From positions 62,001-126,000 of the forward strand of contig CAZDWC010000002.1 of NCBI GenBank assembly GCA_964509075.1: a stretch of DNA of 64,000 nt, in the 5' to 3' direction. The notes beneath the pieces were generated by a model. That model was not told the DNA's origin, searched no databases, and was given only the letters and a program-made list of their open reading frames with translations. Position numbers and translations under genes: made by a program. This document shows, in pieces, positions 7,897 through 16,491 of this stretch. Source of the DNA: UBA7239 sp964509075. Lineage in GTDB: Bacteria; Pseudomonadota; Gammaproteobacteria; Pseudomonadales; UBA7239. The stretch's first letter is position 1. Each line of letters begins with the position of its first letter.

Positions 7897-9609
7897 TCAG
7901 CCATGCCCAAAAGGGCATTTGCCACTTTTTTCGGTCGAATCGATTCCTTTCGGCGGCAAACCGGCAAAGGCATCGGCACGGTTTTTCTCGCGCTCGGCCA
8001 GGATCATGTCGGCAGCGCGCTCCGCAACCACCACCGTCGGTGCATGCGTGTTGCCGGAAATCAGGTTCGGGAAGATGGAAGCATCCACCACGCGCAGCGC
8101 GTGCAGGCCATGCACTTTCAATTCATTGTCGACCACCGCCAGCGGATCATCCGCCGCCCCCATACGGCACGTGCCGACGGGATGGTAAACGCTGCCGCCT
8201 TTTTCCCGCGCATATTGCAGGATCTGTTCATCGCTCTGTACATGCGCACCAGGCAGCAATTCCCTGGTGGCAATTTCTGCGAAGGGCGCTGCCGCATAAA
8301 TCCGGCGCTGCCACTTGATGCCCTCGACAATGCGACGACAATCGTCTTCGTCGGTGAGATAGTTGTAGAGAATTTTCGGTGGCGCCTTGGGATCGCTGCT
8401 GCGGATATGCACGTGCCCGCGTGATTTCGGTCGCAACACACACACAGTCGAATTCACACCTGGCTCGCTCGACGGCACCATGTTGCCCTTGTCATCCATA
8501 TCACCCGCACCCGGCGTGAAATGGATTTGCAAACTGGGACGCGTGTCGTCGGCCTGACCGCGAAAAAAAGCACCTATGTTGGCAGCGGGAAATGCCAACA
8601 CACCGCGCTTACTGAAAATGTATTTGAACAGACTGGCGATCACGCGCGGGAACTGCCCGTCTTCACTGATCGTCGGCGGATTGCGCACACCGTGCTGGAC
8701 TTGCACATGATAGTGATCCTGCAAGTTTTCGCCGACACCACGCAGTTCATGTTTCAGTTCGATGCCGTGCGCCTGCAGCACTTCGCGCTGACCCACACCA
8801 GACATCTCCAGCAACGCCGGCGAATTGAGCGCACCGGCAGCCAGAATCACTTCCTGCATTGCCGCCACTTCCTGCAGTTGGCCTTTGCTGTCGTAATAGT
8901 GCACGCCGATCGCACGGGTTTTGTGAAACAGCACCTTCGCAGCAACGGCGTTGGTGGCAATCACCAGATTCTTGCGTGCGCGCACGTCCTTGCCCAGGAA
9001 CGCCGCTGCTGCGCTCCAGCGTTTGCCGTTTTTCTGGTTGAGCTGGAAATAACCCACACCTTCCTGTTTCTCACCGTTGAAATCGGCAGTCGCGGGAATA
9101 CCGGCCGCCTGCGCCGCACGCAAGTAGTGATGCGATTGTGCGTAATCTGTTCGGCAACCGGTGACGTTCAACTCACCACCCTTACCGTGATAACGACTGG
9201 CTTCGCCCAGCTCGAAATTTTCCCCTCGGCGCCAAAACGGCAACAGCGTTTCATAATCCCAGCCTTCGCAACCGGGCTGCGCCGCCCAGGCATCGTAATC
9301 CTCGCGTTGGCCGCGGATATACACCATACCGTTGATGGAACTGCAGCCGCCCAGCACGCGCCCACGCGGTGAATGGATAGGACGATTGTTACACCCCGGT
9401 TCCGGCTCGGAGTAATAGATATTAGTGTCTTTCGGATCGTGTATCAGTTTGATGAAACCAATCGGCATGTGAATCATCGGATTGGTGTCTTTGCCGCCGG
9501 CTTCGATCAGCAACACGCGGATATTACTGTTGCGCGACAGGCGGTTCGCCAACACACAACCGGCCGAACCGGCGCCGACGATGATGTAATCAAACTGGTT
9601 GTCGAGCAT
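7897..9609 (-). CDS. GMC-family FAD-dependent oxidoreductase (choline/alcohol dehydrogenase-like)
   Basis: A 570-residue flavoenzyme of the glucose-methanol-choline family. The dinucleotide motif VGAGSAG is at residues 11-17, the GMC signature 1 region is SPRGRVLGGCSSINGM, and the C-terminal active-site His and His/Asn segments are YHPVGTCRMG and NLISGNTHAPT. ATG 9609 has GGAG eight bases upstream; a longer frame adds only ten unsupported residues. Such proteins oxidise primary alcohols or choline in the cytoplasm or at the inner membrane. The specific substrate is unknown here. Confidence 0.92.
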   Translation of the reverse strand: MLDNQFDYIIVGAGSAGCVLANRLSRNSNIRVLLIEAGGKDTNPMIHMPIGFIKLIHDPKDTNIYYSEPEPGCNNRPIHSPRGRVLGGCSSINGMVYIRGQREDYDAWAAQPGCEGWDYETLLPFWRRGENFELGEASRYHGKGGELNVTGCRTDYAQSHHYLRAAQAAGIPATADFNGEKQEGVGYFQLNQKNGKRWSAAAAFLGKDVRARKNLVIATNAVAAKVLFHKTRAIGVHYYDSKGQLQEVAAMQEVILAAGALNSPALLEMSGVGQREVLQAHGIELKHELRGVGENLQDHYHVQVQHGVRNPPTISEDGQFPRVIASLFKYIFSKRGVLAFPAANIGAFFRGQADDTRPSLQIHFTPGAGDMDDKGNMVPSSEPGVNSTVCVLRPKSRGHVHIRSSDPKAPPKILYNYLTDEDDCRRIVEGIKWQRRIYAAAPFAEIATRELLPGAHVQSDEQILQYAREKGGSVYHPVGTCRMGAADDPLAVVDNELKVHGLHALRVVDASIFPNLISGNTHAPTVVVAERAADMILAEREKNRADAFAGLPPKGIDSTEKSGKCPFGHG

Positions 9610-9712
9610 GGGGCAATCTCCGTCAATGGCTGGCCACAATTGGCTGCCGGGAATGGCCGGGATTTAACCGCACCCGGCCTGCATGGGCAATGCGTGATTG
9701 GGATGATGGCGC

Positions 9713-10687
9713 TCAGTGCACGCCGTCTTCCAGCAGAATACCGAAACTGATGCGCGAAACATTCTCGTCGTAATCGAGCAGACTCTCGCCATAACCGTTG
9801 TACAGCTGCACGTTCCAGCGCAGGTAGCGGGTGGCAGGCCAGCTGTAATCCAGTTGCACCGCGCCCTTGTCGTTGGACTCCCACCAGTTGCGCGTCATCA
9901 GGGTCAGGCGCTGGTCGCCCCAGTTGTAGCCACCCGACAGTTCGACATGCCCCATGTAATCCATGATATCGGCATTGTCATCCTCACCCGCTTGCTCCGG
10001 TATGCGCCACCACGGCTTGATACCCAGCCAGGCATCACCATGCTCGAAGAGAAAATCCGCGTAGACCCGATTCCAGCTGCGCGAATAATCGGGGCCGCGA
10101 CCATTAGACTGATGCACCGCGCCCAGACGCCAGGAAATAAAGCGCGCACCGCGCCAACGCCAGTCGAGCGGCATATCGACAAACACTTCCGGTTCGTAAT
10201 CATTTTCACGAAACGGGCTGGAGTAACTGGTGTCGTACAATTGCCAGTATGATTGCTGGGTGTATGCAAAATACAAATCAGCATCGCGGCCGAGCAAATC
10301 GTCATCAATCTTGCTCTTGAAACTGATCTGGTATTTCACTTCAGCATGCGTGGGGTCTTGATCATCAAACCCCTTGGTTGCACCAGTCTGATAGCCAAGC
10401 GGCAGAATGTAGGTGGCCTTGTGCGGCTCGATCAGGAAACGCTCACTCCTGCGCTCGCCGGTTTTGAGATCACGCATCACTTCGCCCGCCGTGCGCGTCT
10501 CTGCCTGTTGCCGGCACTGCTCGCGCAAGACGCCCACGCTGACATCGTCACGCGCAGTCTTCAATTGCGCCAACAGACAATCCTGCTCCGCAGCAGAGTA
10601 AACGCGCTCATTATGTATAACTTCCGCCGCCTGCAAGCTTGTACCGATCAGCATCAATGCTGCCAATGCCCATGATGTGTAGCGCAT
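9713..10687 (-). CDS. pldA: Outer-membrane phospholipase A (OMPLA, PldA)
   Basis: A 324-residue outer-membrane beta-barrel phospholipase A1 that hydrolyses phospholipids reaching the outer leaflet. It has a signal peptide ending in SLQA, a roughly 90-residue N-terminal extension, and the catalytic motif GAVHQSNGRGPDYSRSWNR, with His192, Ser194 and Asn206 matching the E. coli His/Ser/Asn triad. The start ATG 10687 has AGGAG eight bases upstream. It is the first gene of a same-strand run ending in the mla genes, which perform the complementary retrograde transport of misplaced phospholipids. Confidence 0.94.
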   Translation of the reverse strand: MRYTSWALAALMLIGTSLQAAEVIHNERVYSAAEQDCLLAQLKTARDDVSVGVLREQCRQQAETRTAGEVMRDLKTGERRSERFLIEPHKATYILPLGYQTGATKGFDDQDPTHAEVKYQISFKSKIDDDLLGRDADLYFAYTQQSYWQLYDTSYSSPFRENDYEPEVFVDMPLDWRWRGARFISWRLGAVHQSNGRGPDYSRSWNRVYADFLFEHGDAWLGIKPWWRIPEQAGEDDNADIMDYMGHVELSGGYNWGDQRLTLMTRNWWESNDKGAVQLDYSWPATRYLRWNVQLYNGYGESLLDYDENVSRISFGILLEDGVH

Positions 10688-10802
10688 TACGTTTTCTCCT
10701 GCCATCGCCCTTGATCAAGGCCGCGTATATTCCCCGATTTCACGCCCCGCGCCAAGAAAACTACAATCAATGGCGAAACAGCAGCCAATCCCGAGGTGCG
10801 TC

Positions 10803-11531
10803 ATGGGCATAGCCAATTACTTCGACAGCGACCCGAACTTCAGCGAAGCACAGGAAGCGGAGCTGGTGCGACTGACCAACGCCGTGCGCAAGATCATCGA
10901 CAGCAACGTCAAGCTCAATGCGCCACTCACCGAACTGCAACAACTGGCCGATGCTGCCGAGCAGATCGCCGCACGCATGCAAACACACGCTAGCGTGCGC
11001 CCAATTGCCGCACACAACAAGCTGTTCAAGCCGGAACAGGTGGATTGGTCCGCCCCCTTCAGCCCGGTGGTTGGCCGTTGCAATCCGCTCTCCCCACCGA
11101 TGAAAATGGTGTTGCGCGACGGCAAGGCCATCGGTGAAGTCACGTTCAGTGATGCCTACGAAGGCCCACCCAACTGCGTGCACGGCGGCATGGTCGCACT
11201 GACCTGGGATCATGTGCTGGCATTATCGAACATGCTGCTCAACGCGCGCGGCCCGACGGCGTGGTTGCACATCGAATACCGCAAACCGACGCCACTGCTC
11301 ACACCCTTGCGTTTTGAAGCCTGGATTGATCGCGTCGAAGGCAAGAAAATTTTTGCCAAGGGCGTGTGTTATGCCAATGGCGAAGTGGTGACTGAAGCCA
11401 CAGGACTTTTCATCCACACCTTTATCAAGAATATCGGCGTCGATGAGAACATGATGAAACAATTCAAGATTGACGAGTCTGCATCACCCCATGAGCCACA
11501 CACACCACCAACTCACTTCACTGCTGATTGA
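10803..11531 (+). CDS. Hotdog-fold acyl-CoA thioesterase family protein (PaaI/THEM4-like)
   Basis: A 242-residue protein with a helical N-terminal region and a hotdog domain from about residue 85. The GPPNCVHGGMVALTWDH segment (HGG at 127-129) is the thioesterase signature of PaaI/THEM4-type enzymes. Start ATG 10803 is chosen because GAGG lies seven bases upstream; an ATG at 10770 has no clear ribosome-binding site. The acyl-CoA substrate is unknown. Its 3' end overlaps yqcC by 41 bp, indicating coupled translation. Confidence 0.82.
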   Translation: MGIANYFDSDPNFSEAQEAELVRLTNAVRKIIDSNVKLNAPLTELQQLADAAEQIAARMQTHASVRPIAAHNKLFKPEQVDWSAPFSPVVGRCNPLSPPMKMVLRDGKAIGEVTFSDAYEGPPNCVHGGMVALTWDHVLALSNMLLNARGPTAWLHIEYRKPTPLLTPLRFEAWIDRVEGKKIFAKGVCYANGEVVTEATGLFIHTFIKNIGVDENMMKQFKIDESASPHEPHTPPTHFTAD

Positions 11532-11817
11532 TCTCGAGTGCGAACTGCGCCGCGCCCATTTCTGGCACAGCGAAGCGCCCTCTGCAGAAGCACTGGCCAG
11601 CCCGGAACCATTCTGTGTGGACACCATGGACTTTTCACAGTGGCTGCAGTTTGTATTCCTGCCACGCATGCGCGCCCTGCTGGATGCTCGCGGCACCTTA
11701 CCCGCAGCTTGCGATATCACCACCATGGCTGAAACCGTGTGGGCGGCCAACCTGCAGGCAAAGAACGTGATTGCCGTGTTGCAGGCGTTTGACCAGACCA
11801 TCAACGAAAACCCGTAG
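11491..11817 (+). CDS. yqcC: YqcC family protein (DUF446)
   Basis: A 108-residue small cytoplasmic protein resembling E. coli YqcC: an N-terminal helix with LLIDLECELR, then PEPFCVDTMDFSQWLQFVFLPRM and a C-terminal helix. The function of the family is unknown; in enterobacteria it is near truC. The first 41 bases overlap the thioesterase gene. A TTG at 11470 is an alternative start, but the ATG gives the usual length. Confidence 0.82.
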   Translation: MSHTHHQLTSLLIDLECELRRAHFWHSEAPSAEALASPEPFCVDTMDFSQWLQFVFLPRMRALLDARGTLPAACDITTMAETVWAANLQAKNVIAVLQAFDQTINENP

Positions 11818-11859
11818 AATCCCCATCTGCAAGATAACCACTTGCCTGGAGACCACCGC

Positions 11860-13485
11860 ATGCTGCGCCTCAGCGAAATCAAACTGCCCCTGCACCACGA
11901 ACCGGCAGCCCTGCCGGCGGCCATTGCCCGGAAGCTCGGTATCACCGAGCAGTCGATCCAGGATTTCACCGTCTTCAAACGCGCCTACGATGCGCGCAAG
12001 AAATCCGACATCCAGTTTATCTATATTGTCGACGTGAGCGTTGCCGATGAAGCCTCGCTGCTTGAGCGATTCACGGATGACCCTCACATCAAGCCGACAC
12101 CGGACACCTCCTACCATTTTGTGCTGAGCGCCGCAGAAGGCGCGCAATTACTGACACAAAAACAACAGCGGCCGATTGTAATCGGCATGGGGCCTTGCGG
12201 GATTTTCGCCGGGCTGGTGCTGGCACAAATGGGTTTGCGACCGATCATTCTCGAACGCGGCAAATGTGTGCGCGAACGCACGCAGGACACCTGGGGCCTG
12301 TGGCGCAAACATGCACTGAACCCGGAATCCAATGTGCAATTCGGCGAAGGTGGCGCCGGTACCTTTTCCGACGGCAAGCTGTACAGCCAGATCAAGGACC
12401 CTAAATTTCTCGGTCGCAAAGTGCTCACCGAATTTGTGAAAGCCGGCGCACCGGAAGAAATTCTCTACATCAGCAAACCGCACATCGGCACCTTCAAACT
12501 GGTAACGATGGTGGAAAACATGCGCCGTGAAATTGAAAAACTCGGCGGGGAAATCCGCTTTCAGCAACGCGTGACGGACTTCCAGATTCGCGATGGACAA
12601 ATGGAAGGCATCACACTGGAAAGTGGCGAGACACTGCACAGCCGACATGTGGTGCTGGCAGTGGGCCATAGCGCACGCGATACTTTTGAAGCATTGCACG
12701 CACGCAGTGTCTACATGGAAGCCAAGCCATTTTCGATTGGCTTTCGCATTGAACATCCGCAGTCATTGATCGACAAATGCCGCTTCGGCACATTTGCCGG
12801 CGACCCACTGCTCGGCGCAGCCGATTACAAACTGGTGCACCACGCCAGCAATGGCCGCGCCGTTTACAGTTTCTGCATGTGCCCCGGCGGCACCGTTGTC
12901 GCAGCCACATCGGAGCCAGGCCGCGTGGTAACCAACGGCATGAGTCAGTATTCACGCAATGAACGCAACGCCAATGCCGGCATTGTGGTGGACATTTCGC
13001 CAAAAGATTTTCCCGGCGGACCATTGGCCGGCATCGCCTTGCAGCGCGAACTGGAGTCGCGCGCATTTGTGCTTGGCGGAGAAAATTACTGTGCGCCGGC
13101 ACAGCGCGTCGGTGACTTTCTCGCTGGCCGCGCTTCCACGCAAGGCGGCAAGATCAAGCCGTCGTACAAGCCCGGTGTGAAGTGGACGGATTTATCCACC
13201 GCACTGCCTGATTATGCGATCACGGCAATACGAGAAGCCCTGCCCGCCTTCGATAAACAGATTCGCGGCTTTGCCATGAGTGAAGCCGTGTTGACGGGCG
13301 TGGAAACACGCACGTCTTCACCGGTACGCATCACACGCAATGCAGACATGCAAAGCCTGAATGTGAAAGGTTTGTTTCCTGCCGGCGAAGGCGCTGGCTA
13401 TGCCGGCGGCATTCTGTCAGCGGCTGTGGATGGCATCAAAGTCGCAGAAGCTGTCGCACGCAGCATGCAAGCAGTCGCGGAGTAA
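11860..13485 (+). CDS. NAD(P)/FAD-dependent dehydrogenase (COG2509-type)
   Basis: A 541-residue flavoprotein. The N-terminal ~100 residues form a small domain typical of this uncharacterised dehydrogenase group; the Rossmann motif GMGPCG follows at 109-114, then NVQFGEGGAGTFSDGKL, and the C-terminal FAD motif FPAGEGAGYAGGILSAAVDG. Such proteins are conserved but their substrate is unknown. Start ATG 11860 has GGAG nine bases upstream. It lies 42 bp after yqcC and ends six bases before the convergent receptor gene. Confidence 0.85.
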   Translation: MLRLSEIKLPLHHEPAALPAAIARKLGITEQSIQDFTVFKRAYDARKKSDIQFIYIVDVSVADEASLLERFTDDPHIKPTPDTSYHFVLSAAEGAQLLTQKQQRPIVIGMGPCGIFAGLVLAQMGLRPIILERGKCVRERTQDTWGLWRKHALNPESNVQFGEGGAGTFSDGKLYSQIKDPKFLGRKVLTEFVKAGAPEEILYISKPHIGTFKLVTMVENMRREIEKLGGEIRFQQRVTDFQIRDGQMEGITLESGETLHSRHVVLAVGHSARDTFEALHARSVYMEAKPFSIGFRIEHPQSLIDKCRFGTFAGDPLLGAADYKLVHHASNGRAVYSFCMCPGGTVVAATSEPGRVVTNGMSQYSRNERNANAGIVVDISPKDFPGGPLAGIALQRELESRAFVLGGENYCAPAQRVGDFLAGRASTQGGKIKPSYKPGVKWTDLSTALPDYAITAIREALPAFDKQIRGFAMSEAVLTGVETRTSSPVRITRNADMQSLNVKGLFPAGEGAGYAGGILSAAVDGIKVAEAVARSMQAVAE

Positions 13486-13491
13486 TGGCAT

Positions 13492-15525
13492 TTACCAACG
13501 CCATTCCGCGCGCGCCCACACACTGCGACTGCCATAGGGGAAAGGGGTACTGGCACCCTCATAGGGCTGCGGCATCCATTGCCTTTCATTCGTCAAGTTA
13601 TCTACACCCAAGGTGAACGCTGCGCCTGCAAATGTGTACCGCAAACCCGCGTTGAATGTCAGCTCTGCATCAAGTGTCTGCTGGCTTATCGGAAAACCGG
13701 AACCACCAACAAGCACCGCATCGTACTGCATAGCTGTGCGCGTACCGACATAGCGCAACCCGGCAAAAGCAGCAAGATCTTGCACGGGCGTATCTACACT
13801 ACACCACAGGTTGGCAACCTCTGCGGGCGCACCAAGATACTGCCCACTGCGTCCCTGCACATCATATAGAGACAGATCGTTGTCATTCGACTGCGCAATA
13901 CTGTAATTCGCCTGCAAAGAAAACCCGTCGACACGATAGAGATACTGCAGCTCAGCACCGCGTGTATGCATCTCAGGATTATTATTGTAAGCAAACACGT
14001 TTAACTCATCCTGACTAAAAATAATCGAGTCTTTGATCTGTTGATCAAAGACCGACAACGTCAGATAACCGTCGGCCAATACTCGATGACCAAATTCCAA
14101 TTCGTGCACAACGGTACGCTCGGGCTTTAATGATTCACTATCAGTCCCATAGTGAATGGTTTCAATATTGGGCTCCCGAAACGCCTCACCGTACAACCAC
14201 TTGAAATGCCAATTATCTTCTGCCCTCGTCAAACCCAGACGCGGCGTCAGTGCATTGCCGGCATATTGATGATGGCTCGCCCGGCCGCCCAGTGCGAGAC
14301 GATAATTGCCCAGCGCTTTATCCCAGTTAACATACAGCGAGCGCGAACTATAGGCTTGCGTATCGTCGTCGCCAAAGTAGCGATCTGTGGGCAAACTGAA
14401 ATAGGGCCCCGTCGTCTTGTTCGCCACCGCATTCTGATACTGATAATCCGCTCCCCATGTGAAACTATCGCTATCTGCATACGCGTAAGTGGCATCAAAA
14501 CCCGCCGTAATACTTCGCGCCGTCATGTCGAACACCGTTGGCTCAGTTGGCGCCTTTACCAGCAAGTCGTCGCTGCGATATCCCACCCGTGGCGTCAATG
14601 TCCAAGTATCGGACAGGTGCGCGTCATGTGATGCTGACATCAGCACTCGATTCAACGCAATGGTTCCGCGCGGATCATTCGTGCCAAATCCCTGTATCGC
14701 GTCAATATCAAAATTTTCGAGGTAGAGTTGCGCACGAGTATCTTCGTGAATATCCGTCGTCAACGCCAAGGTGCTGCCTTGTGTGGCGGCATCAGCTGTA
14801 TCAACACGCTCACCCACATTATCAATCCATGTTTCACGTCCCCAATGACCGTGATTAACGCTACCGGTGATCGTTGTAGCGACATTGTCTGTGCGAATGC
14901 TGTCAGTAAAACCCAGCAACCCCGTGTCAGTGCCAGACTGATTGATCTGCGTGTAATCCACCTGTCCCTGCGTATCATGCTCACGTGTATAGAGACGAAT
15001 CACTGCCAGTTGCGCACTACCGCCGTACTTCGTACTACCAGGACCACGCAGGACTTCCACGCGCTCCAGTTGACTAATGGGCATGTAAGGCAGAGGCGAC
15101 CAGCTTCCGTACAACAGCTCGTTTAAAGGCATGTCGTTGAGCAGTACCAGAATCTTGCCCTCCAGCGTCCAGTTGCCTCGCATCATCAGGCCAATGGAAT
15201 TACGACCATCTACCCCTAAACTGGTACCGGGGATGCGCTGTACGACGTCCAACAGAGTTCTGGCGCCCATCGCCACCATATCCTCGGCCGTAAAGACTGT
15301 GATGATGCCCGGTTGTTCACGCCAGGTGCTGGGACGCTCACTGGCAGTGTCAATACGCACCTGCATCAACTCTTCAAGTGACAAATTCAGCAGATCAGAC
15401 ACTCTGTCGGCTGCACCTGCAGAAGAGACACAAACCAAGGCCATTACCCCAATCAACAACCGAAAACCTGACTGCCGGTGAGAAGACCGACAGCCCTTGG
15501 TGCGAAGCCGTGGAATCACCATCAT
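13492..15525 (-). CDS. TonB-dependent outer-membrane receptor
   Basis: A 677-residue receptor with an N-terminal signal sequence (after a basic stretch, hydrophobic core LLIGVMALVCVSSAGA), a plug domain (TVFTAEDMVAMGARTLLDVVQRIPG, then LERVEVLRGPGSTKYGG) and a long beta-barrel ending in Trp. ATG 15525 is chosen for the AGGTGAG just upstream. It imports an unidentified substrate (siderophore, cofactor or other) using TonB energy. I see no obvious TonB box and no Fur box in the 72 bp upstream. The gene looks more AT-rich, with less biased codons than neighbours, so horizontal acquisition is possible. Confidence 0.9.
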   Translation of the reverse strand: MMVIPRLRTKGCRSSHRQSGFRLLIGVMALVCVSSAGAADRVSDLLNLSLEELMQVRIDTASERPSTWREQPGIITVFTAEDMVAMGARTLLDVVQRIPGTSLGVDGRNSIGLMMRGNWTLEGKILVLLNDMPLNELLYGSWSPLPYMPISQLERVEVLRGPGSTKYGGSAQLAVIRLYTREHDTQGQVDYTQINQSGTDTGLLGFTDSIRTDNVATTITGSVNHGHWGRETWIDNVGERVDTADAATQGSTLALTTDIHEDTRAQLYLENFDIDAIQGFGTNDPRGTIALNRVLMSASHDAHLSDTWTLTPRVGYRSDDLLVKAPTEPTVFDMTARSITAGFDATYAYADSDSFTWGADYQYQNAVANKTTGPYFSLPTDRYFGDDDTQAYSSRSLYVNWDKALGNYRLALGGRASHHQYAGNALTPRLGLTRAEDNWHFKWLYGEAFREPNIETIHYGTDSESLKPERTVVHELEFGHRVLADGYLTLSVFDQQIKDSIIFSQDELNVFAYNNNPEMHTRGAELQYLYRVDGFSLQANYSIAQSNDNDLSLYDVQGRSGQYLGAPAEVANLWCSVDTPVQDLAAFAGLRYVGTRTAMQYDAVLVGGSGFPISQQTLDAELTFNAGLRYTFAGAAFTLGVDNLTNERQWMPQPYEGASTPFPYGSRSVWARAEWRW

Positions 15526-15597
15526 CGCGCTCACCTATTCACACAGAACCAATCTGAAGGATAGCTTATCGTCCAACCTCCCGAACAGCACTCCCAT

Positions 15598-16491
15598 TCA
15601 TTCAATAACAGAGGCAGGCTCTACATGGTTTGATCTGCGCACCACTAACAGCGCAGAGATAAAAATCAACAACGCACCGCCAATAGCATAATGATCCGGC
15701 ACTTCATCCCAGAGTATCCAGCCAAACAGTGCCGCCAGCAGTACAGTGAGATAGCTGACCGGCGCGATTCTCGCTGCCGGTGCAGAGCCATACGCCAGTG
15801 ACAGGAACCACTGCGCCAGCGTATTCACACCACCGATGCCTGCCAACAGCCACCAGGCATGCACACTCGGCCACTGTGGATTGAAGGCATAAGGCAAAGC
15901 GGACACCAGCGTGCTGAATAACGTGAAATAAAACACCACGCGCATTGGCGGATCACTCACCGACAACTTGCGCACAAACACGAAAGCAAATGCCGTGAGC
16001 ACGGTGCAGGAGAGCCCTACCGGTGCCATCCACGCAAAGTGTTCTCCACCAGGCTTCAATACCAGCATCACTCCCAGCAAACCGACCAACACCACGGCAT
16101 AAATACGCGCCGTAATACTTTCACCGAGAAACCAGTGAGCCAACACCGGCACAATCACCGGCGCGGAATAGACAAACAACATCGCATCTGCCAGTGTAAA
16201 ATGCGCGAGCGAATAAAAATAAAGATACATGGCGGCGAGCCCCACCACCGTGCGCGCAATATGCCACGGCAGCATAACTGTCTTTAATGCAGAAAAGCCG
16301 CTGACAAACAGCCACGGCAGCAGAAATGCCAGACCGGCAAGATTGCGAAAAAACACAACGGCATTGTTATCCAGCTCATGAGAAGCCAAACGCACCAGCA
16401 CACCGGTAATGGCGTAGCAAAATGCCGTCAGCGCCAGATAAAAAGCACCACGCAAAACATTTTGTGAGAATTTAACATCAGCCACGCTCAA
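15598..16491 (-). CDS. EamA-family (DMT superfamily) transporter
   Basis: A 297-residue inner-membrane protein with about ten hydrophobic helices and the two-repeat EamA/RhaT pattern (YAITGVLVRLAS in the first repeat; LAQWFLSLAYGSAPAARIAPVSYLTVLLAALFGW in the second). Members export metabolites or amino acids; the substrate is not evident. The start ATG overlaps the moaA stop as ATGA, indicating translational coupling. Confidence 0.9.
   Translation of the reverse strand: MSVADVKFSQNVLRGAFYLALTAFCYAITGVLVRLASHELDNNAVVFFRNLAGLAFLLPWLFVSGFSALKTVMLPWHIARTVVGLAAMYLYFYSLAHFTLADAMLFVYSAPVIVPVLAHWFLGESITARIYAVVLVGLLGVMLVLKPGGEHFAWMAPVGLSCTVLTAFAFVFVRKLSVSDPPMRVVFYFTLFSTLVSALPYAFNPQWPSVHAWWLLAGIGGVNTLAQWFLSLAYGSAPAARIAPVSYLTVLLAALFGWILWDEVPDHYAIGGALLIFISALLVVRRSNHVEPASVIE

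Noticed and set aside
10709..10720. CCTTGATCAAGG before pldA as an FNR/Anr site
   Set aside because: The two half-sites overlap (TTGATCAA) without the required four-base spacer.
15526..15597. Fur box upstream of the TonB-dependent receptor
   Set aside because: No stretch with a convincing match to the GATAAT repeat pattern is present.
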